Source: UBA1189 sp045647345
GTDB lineage: Bacteria; Bacteroidota; Bacteroidia; Bacteroidales; Bacteroidaceae
DNA length: 7,007 nt
Direction of reading: 5' to 3'
Assembly: GCA_045647345.1 (NCBI GenBank)
Contig: JAZRMG010000083.1
Coordinates: 1-7,007 of the forward strand
Shown here: positions 4,564 through 7,007 of the stretch, in pieces
Layout: every line of letters starts with the position of its first letter
Position numbering within the stretch: the first letter of the stretch is position 1
Translations under genes and position numbers: made by a program
The notes under the pieces: model-generated
Database searches by the model: none
Seen by the model: only the letters and a program-made list of their open reading frames with translations
What the model was told of the DNA's origin: nothing

Positions 4564-6888
4564 TCACTTGCTCTTGCGTCGACGGGGTGAAGCAGGCTTC
4601 TCGGCTGCCTTCTCAATAATCTCCATGCAAGCAGCAAGGTCAAGTGTGGCAGGGTCCGTGCCTGTGGGTATCTTATAGTTCTTACCAGCCATGGCAATGT
4701 AGGGGCCATAGCGACCATTAAGAATCTCTACATCGGGGTTCTCAGCGAAGGACTTGATGAGGCGCTGCTGCTCAAACTGGCGTTTCTTCTCAATGAGAGC
4801 AATAGCCTCATCCAAGGTTACCTGCATAGGGTCGATACCTGCAGGCAGACTCACATACTCCTTGCCTAACTGTACGTAAGGACCGAAACGGCCTACGTTG
4901 ATCACGATGATACCCGACTCCCACTCGCCAAGTGTGCGGGGCAATGCAAAGAGTTCCAGAGCCTCATCGAGCGTGATGCTATCAATAGACTGCCCCTTCT
5001 GCAATTGGGCAAAACGAGGCTTTTCTGTATCGGAGGCTAGACCGACCTGCACCACGGGACCAAAACGGCCAATCTTCACCGACACTTGACGTCCGCTCTT
5101 GGGATCGACGCCAAGAACGCGCTCGCCCACCTTGTGCTCTTGCTTCTCATTCATCGAGCGGTCGATAAGGGGGGCAAAATCGCTGTAGAAGGCTGCGATG
5201 ACACCATTCCAAGGTTTCTCGCCTTCGGCTACTTCGTCAAACTCCTTCTCGATGTTGGCGGTAAAATTATAGTCGAGCACTTGAGGGAAGTAATCGATGA
5301 GGTAATCGTTGACCACTGTACCGATATCGGTAGGTTTGAGGCTTGCCTTCTCACTACCATAGGTCTCGCTGGTCATCTTGTCTGTCACCTTGCCGTTCTT
5401 GAGTTTCAAGACATTGATAGTGCGTTCCTGACTGGGGGTATCTTCCTTGATTACATAGTCACGATTCTGTATGGTGCTTATGGTTGGAGCATAAGTAGAG
5501 GGTCGGCCTATGCCAAGTTCTTCGAGTTTCTTTACAAGGCTACCTTCGTTATATCGGCTGGGACCTTGTGTGTAGCGCTCTATCGCTTGCACCTCGCTAT
5601 ATTGCAATGGCTGGTCGCGATGCAAGGGAGGAAGCAGGCCTTTCTGTCCTTCGCCCTCCTCATCGGCACTGGCACGGTAGACGCGCAGGAAGCCGTCGAA
5701 CACAAGTACCTCGCCAGTGGCTGTAAAGATATAGGGGGAGCCACTCATGCTGATGGTGGCGATGGTCTTTTCAAACTGTGCCTCGGCCATCTGTGAGGCG
5801 ATAGTACGCTTCCAGATGAGTTCGTAGAGGCGACGCTCAGGAGCCGGAGCATCGATGCTCTGGCGGTCCATATAGGTAGGGCGGATGGCTTCGTGAGCCT
5901 CTTGTGCGCCCTTGGTCTTGGTCTTGAAGTTACGTATCTGGTGATACTCCTTGCCCATGCTTTCGACAATCACCTTCTTGCTAGCACCGAGGCAGAGGTC
6001 CGAGAGGTTGGTAGAGTCAGTACGCATATAGGTGATTTGTCCTGACTCGTAGAGCCGTTGGGCGATTGTCATCGTCTGCGACACTGAGAAGCCCAACTTA
6101 CGTGCGGCCTCCTGCTGCAGGGTCGATGTGGTGAAGGGTGCTGATGGATACTTGCTCGATGGCTTGGTCTGCACCTCCTCAATGGTGAAGGTGGCATCCT
6201 TGCATGCCTGAAGGAAGGCTTCGGCCTCGGCCTTCTCCTTGAAACGTGTACCCAGTTCAGCCTTCATCTCTGTGGTGTTACCATTGCCTTCGGGCACCAC
6301 GAAGGTGGCTACCACACGGTATGAGGCCTCGCTCTGGAAAGCATGCATCTCACGCTCGCGCTCCACGATGAGGCGTACAGCCACAGACTGCACACGTCCT
6401 GCCGAAAGTGACGGCTTCACCTTCTTCCACAACACGGGAGAAAGTTTGAAACCTACGATGCGGTCAAGCACGCGGCGTGCCTGCTGCGCATTGACGAGAT
6501 TGATGTCGATGTCGCGCGGCGCCTGTATGGCAGCGGTGATGGCATCTTTTGTAATCTCGTGAAAGACGATACGCTTGGTGTTTTCGGCCTTGAGCCCCAA
6601 CACCTCGAACAAGTGCCAACTGATGGCCTCTCCCTCGCGGTCTTCATCGGATGCGAGCCACACGGTCTCGGCCTGTGCCGCTGCCTTGCGCAACTCGTCA
6701 ACCACCTTCTTCTTATCGGCAGGTATCTCATACGTTGGTGCAAACGTATCGATATCGATACTGAAATCCTTCTTCTTCAAGTCGCGGATGTGACCGAAAC
6801 TTGACATCACCTTATAGTCCTTACCTAGAAATTTCTCTATCGTTTTGGCTTTAGCCGGAGACTCAACAATTACTAAATTCTTTTGCAT
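4564..6888 (-). CDS. topA: DNA topoisomerase I (type IA)
   Basis: A 774-residue enzyme that relaxes negative supercoils by nicking one strand through a 5'-phosphotyrosine. The N-terminal Toprim domain has VIVESPAKAKTI with Glu9 and Lys13, and SDEDREGEA with Asp81, Asp83 and Glu85. SAGRVQS (162-168) is the conserved DNA-binding loop. The catalytic Tyr287 lies in QITYMRTDST, with Arg289 next to it. GIGRPSTYAPTI (459-470) is the late core motif. The C-terminal part lacks the four-cysteine zinc ribbons of E. coli TopA. It instead has three repeats with GRFGP (607-611), GRFGP (666-670) and GRYGP (725-729), exactly 59 residues apart, and a basic tail RRRKSK. The ATG at 6888 gives the standard MxKNLVIVESPAK start. 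It is the first gene of a topA-aroK pair. Confidence 0.98.
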   Translation of the reverse strand: MQKNLVIVESPAKAKTIEKFLGKDYKVMSSFGHIRDLKKKDFSIDIDTFAPTYEIPADKKKVVDELRKAAAQAETVWLASDEDREGEAISWHLFEVLGLKAENTKRIVFHEITKDAITAAIQAPRDIDINLVNAQQARRVLDRIVGFKLSPVLWKKVKPSLSAGRVQSVAVRLIVEREREMHAFQSEASYRVVATFVVPEGNGNTTEMKAELGTRFKEKAEAEAFLQACKDATFTIEEVQTKPSSKYPSAPFTTSTLQQEAARKLGFSVSQTMTIAQRLYESGQITYMRTDSTNLSDLCLGASKKVIVESMGKEYHQIRNFKTKTKGAQEAHEAIRPTYMDRQSIDAPAPERRLYELIWKRTIASQMAEAQFEKTIATISMSGSPYIFTATGEVLVFDGFLRVYRASADEEGEGQKGLLPPLHRDQPLQYSEVQAIERYTQGPSRYNEGSLVKKLEELGIGRPSTYAPTISTIQNRDYVIKEDTPSQERTINVLKLKNGKVTDKMTSETYGSEKASLKPTDIGTVVNDYLIDYFPQVLDYNFTANIEKEFDEVAEGEKPWNGVIAAFYSDFAPLIDRSMNEKQEHKVGERVLGVDPKSGRQVSVKIGRFGPVVQVGLASDTEKPRFAQLQKGQSIDSITLDEALELFALPRTLGEWESGIIVINVGRFGPYVQLGKEYVSLPAGIDPMQVTLDEAIALIEKKRQFEQQRLIKSFAENPDVEILNGRYGPYIAMAGKNYKIPTGTDPATLDLAACMEIIEKAAEKPASPRRRKSK

Positions 6889-6918
6889 AACTTTATACAG
6901 CTTTCACGAATTTGGCCG

Positions 6919-6926
6919 CAAAAGTA
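6919..6926 (-). promoter_or_regulatory. -7 element of the topA-aroK promoter
   Basis: On the minus strand TACTTTTG (6926-6919) matches TAnnTTTG and is identical to the -7 element of the tRNA in this window. It lies 30 bases before the topA ATG. No clear -33 TTTG is present at the usual distance; an eight-base T-run (6937-6930) sits just upstream. The rest of the right edge (6927-7007) is AT-rich and shows no gene I can support. Confidence 0.5.
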
Positions 6927-7007
6927 GACAAAAAAAATCAATCCCTATTATAATATAGGTATAAAAGTGCCTTTTTTGAGGATTTTTTAGAACTTGAAGA
7001 CCGCACC

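Noticed and set aside
4563..4718. N-terminal extension of shikimate kinase by 52 residues
   Set aside because: The extension overlaps the end of topA and has no conserved features; the ATG at 4562 places the P-loop at its usual distance from the start.
5086..5796. 236-codon plus strand ORF opposite topA
   Set aside because: It is antisense to the conserved topA core and its open length follows from topA codon bias; no independent motif is seen.

Overview
The window looks like chromosomal DNA of a Bacteroidales bacterium, probably Prevotellaceae or Bacteroidaceae. The reasons are the HU-like protein with a small 'smalltalk'-type protein behind it, the TAnnTTTG -7 promoter elements, the lack of Shine-Dalgarno sites, A/T-rich leaders before start codons, an orphan DUF2807 (head GIN) protein, and a TopA whose C-terminus carries GR[FY]GP repeats in place of cysteine zinc ribbons. 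The genus is an inference; only a database search could settle it.

Layout, left to right. Positions 2-211 (+) are the 3' end of an HU-family DNA-binding protein gene. It is followed at once by a GC-rich, hairpin-forming repeat region (212-445) bounded by a perfect 13-bp inverted repeat. The right end of this region runs in frame into a short ORF (374-532, +) that resembles the smalltalk proteins found after HU-type genes in Bacteroidales. A tRNA with a CAT anticodon lies on the minus strand (591-664), with its own terminator (534-580) and a Bacteroidetes-type promoter (699-729).

Positions 848-3142 (+) are a three-gene unit: a HAD phosphatase of the YihX type, ribF (riboflavin kinase/FAD synthetase, overlapping the HAD gene by ATGA), and a CPBP intramembrane metalloprotease. 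ribF ends inside three tandem TGAAAAT heptamers. A separate transcription unit follows (3248-4006, +): a secreted DUF2807 protein with seven glycine turns, preceded by an ECF-sigma-like promoter (GCAACC-N17-CGTCTAA).

The + strand genes meet a minus strand pair, topA-aroK (6888 down to 4029), at a perfect 36-bp palindrome (4000-4035). The palindrome contains both stop codons and should terminate transcription in both directions. topA and aroK are separated by one base (TGA-T-ATG). A -7 element lies upstream of topA (6919-6926).

Most of the window is ordinary core-genome content: FMN/FAD synthesis, aromatic amino acid synthesis, DNA supercoiling and a tRNA. I see no CRISPR, phage, transposase or toxin-antitoxin locus and no convincing new defence system. 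The less ordinary parts are the repeat region recruited into the small ORF, the exact three-unit heptamer arrays, the orphan DUF2807 gene with its ECF-like promoter, and the shared stop-codon/terminator palindrome.
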